Shown one piece after another: positions 31,705 through 43,880 of a DNA stretch of 64,000 nt. The DNA is taken from contig JALGPY010000005.1 of assembly GCA_023055425.1 (NCBI GenBank), positions 8,829,501-8,893,500 on the forward strand. The letters run 5' to 3'. Positions within the stretch are counted from its first letter, which is position 1, and each line of letters begins with the position of its first letter. A model generated the notes under the pieces. The model ran no database searches. It saw only the letters and a program-made list of their open reading frames with translations, and was not told where the DNA came from. This stretch comes from Linanthus parryae (Eukaryota > Streptophyta > Magnoliopsida > Ericales > Polemoniaceae). Both the position numbers and the translations under genes were made by a program.

Positions 31705-33457
31705 TGACGCGAATTACTAACGCGTATTACTCAAGTGCACGGTCAAGTAATATAGGGGTGGTATTTCAACCCCGAGTTATCGATCCCACGAGGACAGGCT
31801 TGAGATTATTTAATTAGTTATTTAATTTAGCGTACGGTGCAGGAGGAAAGATTTGATTGATTTTTAGAATTGAAATAACAACTAAGCTAATATTTTTGTA
31901 TTTTTTTATATTTAAGATATAAGTTTGGAGAAACTAGGCAATCTCTAGATCACCTAGGGTTGTAGACGATTTCCGGATTATCTGAGCAACACGTTAACTC
32001 TACTCTAACTAAGCCGGGTAACAGCGCTGACTATCTCCTATCGGTCTCAAGTCATTCTACTTCACGGTAGACTACAATCTCCTATCGGTCTCTTGCGTCT
32101 ATCGGTCCGTTCTAGTAGGCTAACGACATGCACGAAAACGGGTCCTGTCGGTCCACCGTTGCACGAAACAGTCGAATTTCACCTACCGAATCTACCCACA
32201 CTAGCCAATCCTAACACGTCTCTTCTCAGTCTCAGTGATACGGGATTGATGCTCATATCTCATCCTAGCTATTTAAAGTCACTGTCGTGCACTTCACTAG
32301 CCAACTAACGGTTCCGGTTAATTACTCCATACCCATTAAGAATTATGCATAGATTATGAACAATTGATGTAGAACTTAATCAACTTTAAGCATGATTCAT
32401 CCTATGAGCAAACCCTAGTTCATTGATTATCAATTCCTATCTTAGTCGTGTCAATATACTAAGATCCTTAACAAGATTCAAGAACTAACATCCATTCAAT
32501 AGAAGAAATCAATAAGCATGAAACAAAGATTAAGAATCCGGAAAAAATCATCGTCTACATAACCCTAGGCTCTCTAGAGAAGCCTAACAATGGAGTTTAG
32601 CTAATATTAATCAACCAAACAAAACTTACAAGTTTCTCCATACAAGATTTGAAAGAAGAAGAAGAAACCCTAGATCTTCAATGGAGGAGGAATCCTCCTC
32701 TTGTGCGTGTCTCCTCCTCTTCTTCTACGTTGATGGCCCTCCCTTTTTTCTTCCTCACGTCTCTCTCTTCTTTTAATATTAGGGTGTATTAATTAATAAT
32801 CAAACGTTATTAATTAATAACCCTAATTCCCATCTTTTCCCGTTGATGCGCTGGTTCTGCTAGCAGATCGCGCGATCACCTATTGCTGATCGTGCGATCT
32901 GCTGTTGTGCGGGCTTCAAATCTTCTGTCTGATCGTAGGATCCAAAGCTGATCCTGCGATCTGCTGTTGATCGTAGGATCAACTTGTGATCCTACAAGTC
33001 AGTGACTTTTCTTCTTTTCTCTACCAACTTTGCCCACTTGATCGTGCGATCACATATTGTGATCCTGCGATCTGCTTTGATCCTAGGATCAACTTTTGAT
33101 CCTACACTTCAGTGGGTTTTCTTCACTTTTCTTCCGCTCAATTTTTCTAAGTCTTCTTTTCTTCCAATTTCTTTCTCTCCCAAGCTTCCGCATATGTTCC
33201 GAAGTTTGTTTTCCTCCTCCTCTTGATCCATGAGCTCCGTTTTCTGTCCAACACAACACGAAAACACCCCGTGCGATCAAAAGTGACAAAATAAATGTAA
33301 ATAATGTGAAAAACGCCCGGATTAACAATTTATAACTCAAAGCTAAACTTATCCAATTTCCTCAAGTTCATAGTGTATTTCTAATATATTCAACCCGGAA
33401 ACTACACAAAACGGTACACAAACGTAGAAGAAATATAACTCTAATATAGAGTTATCA
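31705..33457 (-). repeat. LTR C (5' LTR of array on minus strand)
   Basis: 1753 bp. It differs from A and B by a few substitutions and a small deletion inside the palindrome array (near 32942). It ends at the CAACT target duplication. Confidence 0.92.
32866..33105. repeat. GATC palindrome array in LTR C
   Basis: As in LTR A but 2 bp shorter because of a deletion between the third and fourth motifs. The motifs themselves are unchanged. Confidence 0.85.
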
Positions 33458-33462
33458 CAACT

Positions 33463-33660
33463 AAGCAACTTCTTCTCAGTCTCGTTCTGTCTCTTGATCA
33501 GTTCGGTCACACCCATCACGGGGACATGATTATGGCTATGGAGTTCAAAGCAATCGCGACTAGTTTCGTTGATGCCATTGCCGCCGTCTTTTACAATGTC
33601 GAATTCAGTATCGTTGCAAACAAGCTGCATGAAGCTTACACCCATGAAACACAAGAGTAG
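33463..33660 (-). pseudogene. unrecognised gene family, copy 1, 5' part
   Basis: The minus-strand frame reads MGVSFMQLVCNDTEFD..., then CFELHSHNHVPV and ELIKRQNETEKKLLS, matching the starts of copies 3 and 4. It is cut exactly at the CAACT duplication of the tandem retrotransposon and continues at 21899. ATG in a relaxed context near 33645 may be the native start, since the related copies lose similarity upstream of it. Confidence 0.65.
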
Positions 33661-34240
33661 TTAACAAATAAACACATGTATATTAATCTACTATACATCA
33701 GGATTCACTGCATCTTGTTTTTCTCAGTAATGAAGCCAACCTTTTAAGTGGTTTTTTATGATGAAATCAGAACAAATCCTTAAAAACAAATAAACACACA
33801 CGCACTGGATCCAGTTTCTTCTTCATTCTTATTTTACAAGGGTCGAGCACATTGATGAGATATTTAAGTGAATATAATGAAGATATTGATTCACGCAGGC
33901 TGTAGAAGCATTTTCTGAAATCAGAACTCATCAAAAGAAAATAAAAACAAAAATAATAAAATTACGAATCCTAGATCTGGAGGAAAGATGCCACCGTCAA
34001 GAAGATGAATGAAGTTATCTTAACTTAAAATCTTTGGTTTGAAAGGGATGAAAAATTTCTAAACCTTTGAAAGGACACAAAAATAGGATTACTCATAATT
34101 TGAAGGAGATGGAGGGGCAAATGAAAGATATTACCTTCAATCAGATAATTTGCTTTAAAATCGGAGGATTCCACACCCGGACGACAGTGAGGTCAGCGCT
34201 TGCGTGCTAAGATTTTTCTGCCGTCGTTCGCACTCCACAT
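33661..34240. other. intergenic sequence upstream of copy 1
   Basis: AT-rich DNA. Any promoter of copy 1 should lie here on the minus strand, but no clear TATA box stands out. Confidence 0.4.
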
Positions 34241-34842
34241 GTACCCTTCCGTTAACTGTCTATTTTGAGATTATGAAATTTTGGGATTGTGTTAAAAAAA
34301 CTTAAGGACTTTAAGATCGACGAATATATGTTAATAAAAACGTATTTCATATCTTGAAATGATTTAAGAATATGTAATTTTGCTGAAATAAATTGCATTA
34401 TCTTACATATATCAAATTATTAAGTTATTTTTTTAGATTTGTTGGTAAAAATAGTATTTTAAAAAAAGTTGGAGGTGAAAATAAGGGGTAAAATAATTAT
34501 TTTATATTTTTTTTATCAAATATTAACGGAAAGTTAACGGAAGCGTACCCATTTGGGACCCGTGGTGCACAATTTTAAAGTTTGGGTACCCACTCGCCTG
34601 TTTTGGCAGTATGGGTATCTCTGGTGCAACTCAGCCTTTGTGGAAATACCTCCGCTAGGTGACTAGGACGACATGTGTCCATTCCATCCACTGAGTGTAA
34701 CGGCAGTTAGTGTTGGGTACCTCCGGTGCACGATTTTGAAGATTTGGGTACCTGTGATGCACGATTTTGAAATTTGGGTACCCTCTTGCCAGTTTTTGCA
34801 AAATATGGGTACCTCCAGTGCAATTTTACCAAAATATTTTTA
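34241..34842. mobile_element. degenerate TIR element with GGGTACC subrepeats
   Basis: GTACCCTTCCGTTAACTGTC near 34241 is mirrored by AAGTTAACGGAAGCGTACCC near 34530-34550. To the right, units of the type GTGCACGATTTTGAA...GGGTACC recur four to five times to 34842. Probably a decayed Mutator-type MITE; borders uncertain. Confidence 0.4.
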
Positions 34843-34974
34843 TTCAACTATTATGAATATGTTGGAGTGAGTAATTTAAAGGTGTTTTTTCTTGTCTAAA
34901 AAATGTTGTATCAATGAGAATATCCCATATCAACAACTAGTTATCCCCAAATATTTTTATTCTTGTCTAAAAAA

Positions 34975-36365
34975 TGTTGTATCACTGGGTACCTTGGAAG
35001 AAGATGGAGAGGTTTAAAGAAGAAGGCAGAGTGGGTTTTCAAGACTTTCAGAGCTTCAATATAGCCCTCCTAGCCAAACATACTTGGAGGTTGCTCAAAG
35101 AGCCGAATAGTTTGATGGGAGGGTTCGAAAACACAAATATTTCCGGCAATCCTCTATTCTAGATGTTGAAGTCAAACCCACGACACAATGTTCTTATGTT
35201 TTTAGGAGCATAATTGCAAGGAGTAATTTGATAAAAGCAGGACTGATTTGGAGGGTCGGTGATGGCACTCAAATCCGAGCTTTCAAAGACATGTGGCTTC
35301 CAAGATTCATCACCTTTCGGCTTTCTACGGTGAGTCATCTGAATTCGGAAGAATTAAGAGTCTCTCATTTTATTAATCATGATACTGCTACTTGGAATGA
35401 AGAAGTTGTTAATGCGTTTTTAAATCAGTAGATAGCGGATTATCTTGAAAATTCCTCTGCAAATTGGGGCTCGTGACGAATTTTCATGGTTGAATACGGA
35501 TGATGACAATTATACTGTTGCCTCGGGTTACAGAGCACAACTCAGTTTTGTTACTGGTAATCCTTCAACGTCAAATGGATATGTTAATCGGAAATGGTTA
35601 CAAAAGCTCTGGCAATTGAAATTTCCCAAGAAGCTTGTGTTTACAACATGGAGGCTGTGGAATGAGTCACTACCAGTGGCTTCAAATCTGCTTCGAAGGG
35701 GTATAGCTATTAAGACAAATTGCCAAATCTGTGATGAATTTGTAGAAGATGAAAGCCATTGCTTTCTGTTTTGTCAGTTCGCCAGAAGAGTTTGGAAGGA
35801 GCCCATGGGTTCTAATTTTAGCATTCCGTTAGCAGGGAGTGTAAGGGATTGGGTATACAATTTCTTCACCACCCAATCGACGACCCAATGTGAGAAATGC
35901 ACTGCAGTTATATGGGCGATTTGGCGTCACCACAATGATCGGGTCTTCAACACAGTCAGTAGATATCCAACAGAAGTAGCGTGTTTCGGACTTCACTACC
36001 TCAATTGGTACAAGGAAGCGCATATATGTGGTGCGTTGAACGATGGGTTGCTGGTAATGTTTGATGAATCGAAGCACTGGTACCCTCCGGAGGCGGGAAG
36101 GATGAAAATAAATGTTGATGCGGCGTGGTTTGCAGATGGGATTTCTACAGGTATTGGCAGTTTGTGTTCGCGACGAGTGAGGAAATTTCAAGGCTGCCAA
36201 TTTATGTTGGCTTCGGAGGCAAAGATCCCCCTGGTGGCGGAAGTTGTTGCGGTGGAAGAAGGCCTAAAGTTTGCAGAGGAATTGAAATTAACTGATATTG
36301 TTATTGAATTTGGCTGCCTTAATGCCGTGAAGCTTCTTTGGGATGAGTTTACCGATCGGCGGTGA
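34975..36365 (+). pseudogene. LINE non-LTR retrotransposon 3' remnant
   Basis: Frame pieces in order: the end of the reverse transcriptase region (FQDFQSFNIALLAKHTWRLL), the segment LIKAGLIWRVGDGTQI, a zf-RVT-type CQICDEFVEDESHCFLFCQ, and an RNase H-like domain (RMKINVDAAW ... LVAEVVAVEEGLKFAEEL). Frame changes lie near 35160 and 35430. The residue expected as the second catalytic Asp reads IEFGCLNAV, so it is lost. It is a more complete but differently diverged relative of the remnant at 18702-19595. Confidence 0.8.
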
Positions 36366-37919
36366 TGGTTTTGGTTGGATTACGTTAGTTGCGATGAGGG
36401 GATAAGGAGCTAGCCGGGTTAATTTTTACCTTGATAGAGTGATGTTGAAGGAGATTTAAAACCCAACAATGTTCCATCTGTAAGGGAAAGTGAATTCTTG
36501 ACTCAAGAAAGTATACGCCTTCAGTCTCATGAATGACGACTTCAATGTCTATTTCCGGCGGAGTTTGTGTTAGGGAATCATACTGTTACTGTGGTTAGTT
36601 TTGTGAGGGCTAGATTAATTCACATGGAATCCAGAATATCTATAATCCGCATCATCCACTGAGTTGTAGAGAATGTAGTCGGTAGCAAAAAATGAAAACA
36701 TAAATTAAGCATCAATGTGCGCTCTCGATTCTACTGTTGAAAGCAAAGGCCATGCTCGTCTTAAGTTGTGGGTCTTTATTGGAACTTTCTTTCTAAAATC
36801 AAACATCACAATACAAACATGTCCTTTTCATGTGTTGCACATCCAGATGACCACAATTTATTATGTAAACCATGATTTGGAAGGTAGAAAACCTGTCATC
36901 ACTGAGAATGAGGCAGAATGTATGATAAGAATATGATTCACAGAGAAAAAAAATCTATTCAACCTCCAATTGACTGCATGGTTATATAGAATATAGTCTC
37001 ATCCTCCTAATGGCTCACTCTCCGGCCAAACTCCTGCGCGAGCTTGCAAAAAGAAGCAAGTACGAGTCAGTTAGTCTTACTACTTACTAGCAAGGTAAGG
37101 AAATCAAAACTAGTACGGGAAATGAATAAAGACATTTAGAAGAATACACAGAGGAGCAACAACTGACCTACTAGCCCCAACGGAGCTTCATCACATGTAA
37201 GGTTAGACTTGGGCCTACACGGAGCTTGGTCATCATGAGCAGTTGCCTTTGCAATAATCATAAGACGAGGAGCTTCCATATAGCTCAGGTAGACATCTAA
37301 AATCATCGTCTGAAACAATCTGCACCCTTTCGTAAACTCTCCAAGCTTACCTATGCCAACAGTACATAAACTTTTTGCAACTGTTTCTCATCACTCATCA
37401 GTTCAGAGCCATGAAAAGGCTTGTGGTGCATTAATAAGTACTCGGAAATAACGCCTTGTTACCCGTTGGTCATGACCAAAATGCCTCAATGGCTATTGTA
37501 GTGGTTAATGATCAGTTCCGCTCACCCATTATAGGTGGGGTATGGAACCCAGCAAAATAGGTCTGAACCCGTAGACATGCATGTCGTCTTTGTGTGCCTA
37601 CCAACCATGTGATCGACTTTAGGATAGACCTGCATTCTGTATCAAGTTAAGGCTTGACGTTAAACGAATTATGTGGATTCCTTTTAGTTTGATGTTTGCA
37701 TCTTTATCATAAGCAGCAAAGTTCCCACCCCATATATCAGATCCTTATCACAAGCAGCTGCCTTTCTTATTTCATTTTGATGTTTGCATCCTCTCTTGAT
37801 CCCTCAGTTCACTGTTTCTTTTTTGTTTGTTTAGTTATCTGCTATGAAAATATGGTTCTACATGTTTGCAGCTGAGAAGTAAAGAGTCATTCTTATTGCT
37901 GAGTACAACATCTCGCAAA
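36366..37919. other. intergenic sequence upstream of ALG14
   Basis: Similarity to LINE 3' sequence may continue to about 36660. A SINE-like segment lies at 37490-37600. On the minus strand, 37136-37318 and 37350-37430 have exon-like ends (TTTCAG| and CATAG|GTAAGC) but encode nothing I recognise. TACATGTTTGCAG at 37858-37870 could be the acceptor of an intron in the ALG14 leader. Confidence 0.35.
37490..37600 (+). mobile_element. SINE-like segment
   Basis: ATGGCTATTGTAGTGGTTAA resembles an A box and GGGGTATGGAACCCAGC, about 40 bases on, a diverged B box. No poly-A end or target duplication was found. Weak. Confidence 0.25.
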
Positions 37920-39180
37920 ATGTCTATGATGTCAAGTATATTTTCCGTTGCTGGAGTTATTGCCATCATCGTGATGAGGATTATATTCGTCATTTACCGG
38001 AGCAACAAACCACTTCGTACTAAATCTACACAACCTCTCAGTACCCTTATTGTCATGGGTTCAGGTTTGTGCTCTACTCTGCCACGGTCTCCTCAACTAA
38101 TGTTCCCCCAAACACTCCTAACTCAGCATCTTATAGTAATTGTTGATATTTGAATAGGCGGTCATACGGCAGAAATGCTAAATCTCCTTTCCGTATTGCA
38201 TAGTGATAGATTTGCACCGAGATTTTACATTGCAGCTGCCACCGATAACATGAGCCTTCAGAAAGCACGTTCGTTTGAGCAGTCCTTGGTTGATAAGGTA
38301 TATAGATAAACTAGCCCATAAATCTATTGCTATCGTTTATCCTCATTTTACTGTTTATTTCCTCATACATATTCATCACCATTTCCCTGATCTTGAAATT
38401 TACCTCCCATGTCTCCACTTCCATCTCATGTCGCCTAACTGAATAACTGATGAATCGTGGACTCTCAAGTTCATGTCTTGATGTGGTGCTCTGCTGTTGT
38501 AGACTGGGATTGCACAGAGTTCTCAGTTCATGCAGATATACAGAAGCCGAGAAGTAGGCCAGTCATATATAACATCTGTCTGGACGACATTAATTGCCAT
38601 CGTTCACGCGCTGTGGCTGATGATCAAAATCAGACCTGAAGTGGTATTGTTTGTAGCTATTTGCCTTTTCCTTTTAGTGCTCTTATGAATTTCTTCCTGA
38701 TATCATGTTTTCCGTTTCTTTATTATCTTAGTGATTTGTTGCTCAGTCTTTTGTGACTTCCTTTTTGCAGATCCTATGCAATGGTCCTGGCACTTGTATT
38801 CCTCTTTGCGCAATTGCATTTCTTTTCAAGGTTTGGACTCTTTGCCTCATCGAGTGGAACTAGAAATACACAACGATAAGAAGCTGCTTCCATCTTGGCT
38901 TGTTTGCTCGTTATTTTCAATGCTTTAACACTATAAAGTTCAATTCCATCCTCATGATACTATCTTAAGGTGTTCCAATTTTCTACTCCATATGTGATTT
39001 CAGGTTTCAGGAATTAGGTGGTCATCTACCTTTTATGTCGAGAGTATAGCAAGAGTGAGAAGGCTCTCATTAAGTGGTTTGCTTCTTTACAAGTTACACA
39101 TGGCAGATCAATTCTTTGTACAATGGCCGCAGTTGCAGAGAAAATATCCTAGAGCTCTTTATGTTGGTTGCCTTATGTAG
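37920..39180 (+). CDS. ALG14: UDP-N-acetylglucosamine transferase subunit ALG14
   Basis: Five exons: 37920-38064, 38158-38297, 38503-38643, 38771-38830 and 39004-39180, all with GT/AG introns of 93-205 bp. They join in phase to a 220-residue protein, the usual length for plant ALG14. An N-terminal membrane anchor (about residues 5-25, IFSVAGVIAIIVMRIIFVIY) is followed by the family signature GSGGHTAEML across the first splice junction. Further conserved blocks are FMQIYRSREVGQSY, ILCNGPGTCIPLC and QWPQLQRKYPRALYVGCLM at the end. ALG14 sits in the ER membrane and recruits the catalytic subunit ALG13 to add the second GlcNAc to dolichol-PP-GlcNAc in N-glycan synthesis. The ATG chosen precedes the anchor and follows an in-frame region with no earlier ATG. 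No defects are seen. Confidence 0.95.
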
Positions 39181-39774
39181 TCATTTCCATACCAATTCGA
39201 TGTGAGTATTCTCATTGATTTCCCTCTAGTATCTCTCTGAAGGTAGAGTAGAGTACTACTGTTTATATGCTTTCCTTGTCACTTCTTCGATTCCTTCATT
39301 CATGTGTGGGAGTAGACTACTGTTTTTTTGCTTTCCATGTCGATTCTTCGACCCCTTCATAGTTCTTCATATACGAGAGATGAAGGAATCTATCAGACTG
39401 GAGGATATTGGACTTTGTTGAGGTCTAGTTCAGGGACCTTTTTTTTGCCACAACCATAAGAAATTCTATCGTTAACAAAAATGGGAGAAAATGATTTTTC
39501 TTGGTAGGAAATAAAGCATGAGGAAAATACCACTGCTATCCAACTGGGGGTGTACAAAAATCTAAAAAAAGTTTTGTGTAAAGTGTTGGAACAAAGAAGA
39601 TCAGCATGGAGACTTGCTAACTAAGTTTAGAAAGATTATAATTCCAAGCATTGTAGATTTCTGAAGTGTTGTATCTCAAAACCACGTCAAACTGGTTAAG
39701 ATATGGTTATGATTTCCACCTTGGAACAATGTCGATTGGTGGATGAGCATTTGAGTAAGATTCTTACGTGCAAC
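39181..39774. other. 3' flank of ALG14
   Basis: AT-rich DNA likely to hold the ALG14 3' UTR and polyadenylation site. A partial duplication of TACTGTTT...GCTTTCC...TTCTTCGA..CCTTCAT occurs at 39258-39299 and 39318-39360. No other gene. Confidence 0.45.
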
Positions 39775-40229
39775 TTGGGCGGGTTGAACCCGACCAACCC
39801 GAGCCCAGTCCGAACTAAAATAGGGCCATAGTGTTAGTAATTTGGACTGGCTTGGCCAAAAATCCTCAGCCCAAATTGCAATTAGGGCCGGGCTTGGGCA
39901 CAAATATTAAACGATGGGCTAGCCCGAATTACCCGATTTGCATGACCACCACCTATACATATTATATTTTGAGAGAATCATCTAGCATGTCTAACATGAA
40001 TCTGCAACTTTTCTTTTGATTAGTAGCGATGTTTTTAATCATGTTGTTGTTGAACTTGTTGATTTGGTTTTTCCACCTACAAGATTATTCTCTTGGGTTT
40101 TTAAAAATGTATTAAGTTTAGTGTACTAGCCCGAATTCAGCCCGAATCCGAATTGATTTGTACCAATTTGAGCTCGGACGGGCTGACGATGCTCTTAAGT
40201 CGGGCTGGGCTGGGCTTGGGCAGCCTTGA
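39775..40229. mobile_element. hAT-like element with GGGC/GCCC-rich ends, degraded
   Basis: The left end (GGGCGGGTTGAACCCGACCA) and right end (GGGCTTGGGCAGCCTTGACA) have the composition typical of a common plant hAT MITE group, rich in repeated GGGC and CCCGA. The interior is AT-rich and non-coding. Target duplication not found. Confidence 0.45.
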
Positions 40230-40824
40230 CAGAACTCAGGCTAGGACAGAGGTGCCAACCCGTCCAGCCCGCCGTAGTTGCAGTCCTAAGAAGGAAAGAG
40301 AGAACCTCCAGGTTGGAGAATAGTCCTCGTACCGAACAGGCTGATGATATGGCACATATGGTTTTATGTCAAGGCTTAGAACGCATAAAGACTCTTTCTT
40401 TCTCTTGTTCCCCTGGATAGCCTTAATAGTACTGTTCCCAAGCAACACTGCAATGGGAAGGAACCTTAGAGCATAGAGCAGAACAAGGCTTAAGCTTTGG
40501 CTTGAAGTGGGGAGCAAAGTGCACTGGTGATAATTAGAATGGTATTTCTCAGTTTCCATGGTTGTTCCTACTTGCATCTTCAGCTATGACTGAGTTGTAG
40601 TCCAAGTAAACACAACCTTGGGAAACAAGATATCTATACCCTAGTCACCAAGTATTAATCAGAAATAGTGCACTAAAATTAAACTGGAACCTTGATTAGC
40701 TTATATTATTAGTTACAATTTTTGAAAATGAAAAACCATCATATCTTACAAACACGGCAAATGGATACAAGCCAGAAAAAGACATTTAATTCACTGCCAG
40801 TAGGTAGGTGCAGGCAATGCTTGT
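40230..40824. other. sequence downstream of the legumin pseudogene
   Basis: A minus-strand 113-codon frame (40236-40577) has a hydrophobic stretch but no Cys pattern or cupin match and is not called. The legumin 3' UTR and polyadenylation region should fall at about 40600-40824. Confidence 0.4.
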
Positions 40825-41896
40825 TTAAGCAACTCCCCAGCTTTCTGGCCCAGTAGAGTTCCCCTCAAACAAGACTGCTTCCTTCCTGCTCATCTTTAAA
40901 CTGTTCGCTTCATCCAGAGAAATCTGATATGCATTGGACAGGACATCTGTACTCTGTAGGGATACCACGTAAAGCAGAGCCATAGCCTAAGACTGAATAT
41001 GGCGTTGGCACTTGTACGGAATCCCACCGACTCAAACCCTTGGCTTGTACGGCACTACCACAAGCTCTCCCTGTTGAACAGTGCCATTGAACACTGCAGC
41101 TCCTAGCTGGTCAACTATTTGCATCTGGGCTTTACCTTTGTTGCATAGAGCACAGTGTGAGCGTTTTAACTTCCAGTGGGGTACCATCATAGCATTCTGC
41201 ATGTTTTTTTAGGGTTAAGTAATTTAGTCATTTAGAGATGAAAAATACAGTCATGAAACCAACATTTTAGCAATAGTACTTCTCCCTTTACGAAATTGAT
41301 TTTTAATTCATATCTGGCCAAATTGAATTTCTTTATTAATTCGTACAGTCATGAAACCAACATTATATATATTTTTTCAACTTTTCAACTCGGGGGATTA
41401 GAGTTAACTGAATTCATGGTACCATGAGGAGTTGTGCTAAACAGACATTATTGCATTTGACAGAATTTTCTGTTTAGTTACTGGGTGCATCAAAAGTACT
41501 AAATCAACTATCCAATTTAACCCTAGAGACGTAATTTGAGAACCCTAGCATGTCGGAGATAACTTTAAAACCTGTATTTTGAAATTTAAACTCTTAAATG
41601 GATATCAAAACCTACACATTGGAATTTAAAACCTAGAATCGAAATTGAAATCTTTTAACTATACCATCATTGTACAAACAAAAGTGTGATTGACGCACAG
41701 AACAATCTTCACATAATGATAGAAGTTTCTAGTTATTTGGTAAATCTTGACCTCTTGCCTAGGTGGCCTCATGTCATTGGTCAATAATTTCTGTTTACAA
41801 TTCTGTTTGGAGAGTTTTCTGGCCGTATAGCATTTTTCTTTTTTCTGTTACTGGAAAGTATGGCAATTTGACTCCCCCTTATGAAGGAAGATCTTA

Positions 41897-42483
41897 GAGC
41901 AACTCCAAGAGATGGAGTATAAAAATTTGTCCTTGGACCAAATTTGGTCCTGGAGCAAAATTTGCTCCTCCCCTTTGTTGCCCGAGCTCCAACAATGAGG
42001 AGCAAACTTTGTCCTTGGACCAAATTATTGTATTTTATTATTTTTTGTTGTTATTATTAATTAATTATATTTCTATAGTAATTAGTCTTAAGTAACTAAG
42101 TAATGTTTATTTAAACAAATAGTATGTAATTAATATAATATTTTAATCATTTATTTAAAAATACTTGATTTATTTAAAATAAAAAATAAAAAATTATTTG
42201 GTTTTTTGTCACTATTTCCATCGGCTATTTTTCAACTGTCATATTCCAATACATATATTCTAACAACATTTCATGTTTTTTTATGTTTAAAATTGAGGGT
42301 GGAATCAATTGTTTGATTAAAAATGAGTTTTTTATGTTTTGCTCCTATGAACAGTAAGTCTCAGGTTTTGTCCTCCATTTCATTGTCCTTGGTTTTGCTC
42401 CAGTAGATGCTCCTTCTGCTGGAGCTGTGTTTTCCCTGATGTGGAGCATTTTGTGGAGCATTTCATTGTCCTTGGAGTTGCTC
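41897..42483. mobile_element. MITE in legumin intron 3, TTA target duplication
   Basis: Termini GAGCAACTCCAAG and CCTTGGAGTTGCTC (587 bp) are flanked by TTA on both sides (41894-41896, 42484-42486), which fits PIF/Harbinger. The terminus type is common in plants. It is inserted 7 bases from the intron 3 donor. Confidence 0.75.
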
Positions 42484-43004
42484 TTATATACTTACGCGGT
42501 AAAGAACTCCCTTTTCTGTGCTGAGTTGGAGGGAGCTGATGATAGGAAGACGGAAGCTGTTCAAGGTGGAGATGCGTCCAGCTCGTGGGTTGAAGATATC
42601 ATCTCATGTTTCATTGTCAATGTTTTGGACTAATCGGGCGCTGCAAATGGTCTCCTCGAGGCCATTACTGTGCCCTTGTTGGTCTCTCTCTTCTTGTTCT
42701 TCTCCTTTCCTTACCTGAAGGCCTGTCTCAACTCTAATGATATACTCTCTCTGGTCATTCAGGCTCTGAAGATTGCTTGCTGTCTCTTCATCCACCCCAA
42801 ATGTCTCCGCCAAGATGCGGGCTGTAAAACCCTGGAAAATGTTGCCCCAGTAGTTTTTTGTCTTCTTTTGCTCCTGATCCTCTTTGCCTGGTTGTGGGTT
42901 TCCAGCTAGGAAGAATCTCTGCATGATGTTGAAAACTGAATTAGAGTGGTCTCCTGTGGGAAAATTCTAAACTCCAGAGACAAGGTATCTATAGTTAAAA
43001 CTTT

Positions 43005-43439
43005 GGGTAAAAGACACTTTCACCCCCTCTAGTTTCTTTGCAAGACACTTTCATCCCTTTCAGTTTGAGAAATGACACTTTCAGCCATTCAGTGTGCCGA
43101 ACTTCAGAAAACTTACACCCCATATTGTTACACCGTTACTCTGGAATTGTGAAGTGTCTGTAAAAATAAAAATTTTGGGATAAATTGCCCTCATGATATG
43201 AAAATTGTAGGGATTACCCAATGGTATGCTAGACTTTTTTTTTCATAATATGGGGGTCAAATTTGTCTCGAATTTTTTTCCAGAGATAGACCCCACTCCC
43301 AGACTAAGGGCGTAACAATCAGAGAGTGTAAATTACTTGAAGTTCAGCACATGAAAGGGGTGAAAGTATCATTTTCCAAATTAGAGGGGGTGAAATTGTC
43401 CTTCAATGAAACTAGTGCGGGTGAAAGTGTCTTTTACCC
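43005..43439. mobile_element. Mutator-type MITE in legumin intron 2
   Basis: Long inverted termini start GGGTAAAAGACACTTTCACC and contain three related units (ACACTTTCANCCC...AGTTT). Flanks TAAAACTTT (42996-43004) and TAAAACTTC (43440-43448) match at 8 of 9 bases. 435 bp, non-coding; same family as 8241-8566. Confidence 0.85.
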
Positions 43440-43769
43440 TAAAACTTCACTACCAACTAGTGGCATCCCTTGACGTCCTGTTATAAAATTTCATTAGTTG
43501 GTTTCTGGATTGATCTTACCCTGGGATAGATATCGAGATGGTTTTGAGTGTTGGTAGTGTCTTCCAAAACAACAGCAACAAGGTCGGTCTCGCCGTAGTT
43601 ATAAGTTCAGTGTACAACTCCGGCTGGCAAGGCAATAATGTCACCTTGCTTGTTCTCGTGCTGGTCTTGGGATTTGTTGTTTCTCGCTCTTTCTTCTTTA
43701 TATGTTTCAGAACAACCAGGGATCACATCCCCCAGAATACCTTTTCCTGCACAGCACCAAGAGCAATTT

Positions 43770-43880
43770 TTTAGTGCTCCTCCCCAAGCTATTAAAGTGC
43801 AACACTTAAACACACTGGTAGTAATTGGCAGACAGCTATTGGTTGTAGAGTATCATGTGGTGCTCTTTTGGAGTAGGTAT
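43770..43880. mobile_element. GAGCACC-family MITE in legumin intron 1, internally deleted
   Basis: Starts GAGCAATTTTTTAGTGCTCC and ends GTGGTGCTCTTTTGGAGTAG, matching the ends of 8581-8729, with divergent interior. It lies within about 25 bp of the intron 1 acceptor. Confidence 0.5.

Larger units (their letters stand above)
21905..33457 (-). mobile_element. tandem LTR retrotransposon: LTR-internal-LTR-internal-LTR
   Basis: Three LTRs begin at 21905, 26805 and 31705, an exact 4900-bp period, and two 3145-bp internal regions lie between them. On the minus strand each LTR runs TGATAACTC...GCGTCA. Both internal regions have a tRNA-Asp-type primer site next to the upstream LTR and a G-rich polypurine tract before the downstream LTR. 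One 5-bp duplication CAACT flanks the whole array (21900-21904 and 33458-33462) and none flanks the inner units, so it entered once and was then duplicated, or arrived as a dimer. It lacks pol. The primer site and internal motifs suggest a non-autonomous Athila/Tat-like element. Confidence 0.93.

Noticed and set aside
40236..40577. Second legumin or secreted protein gene on the minus strand
   Set aside because: A hydrophobic stretch resembles a signal peptide, but no Cys pattern, cupin motif or splice structure follows.
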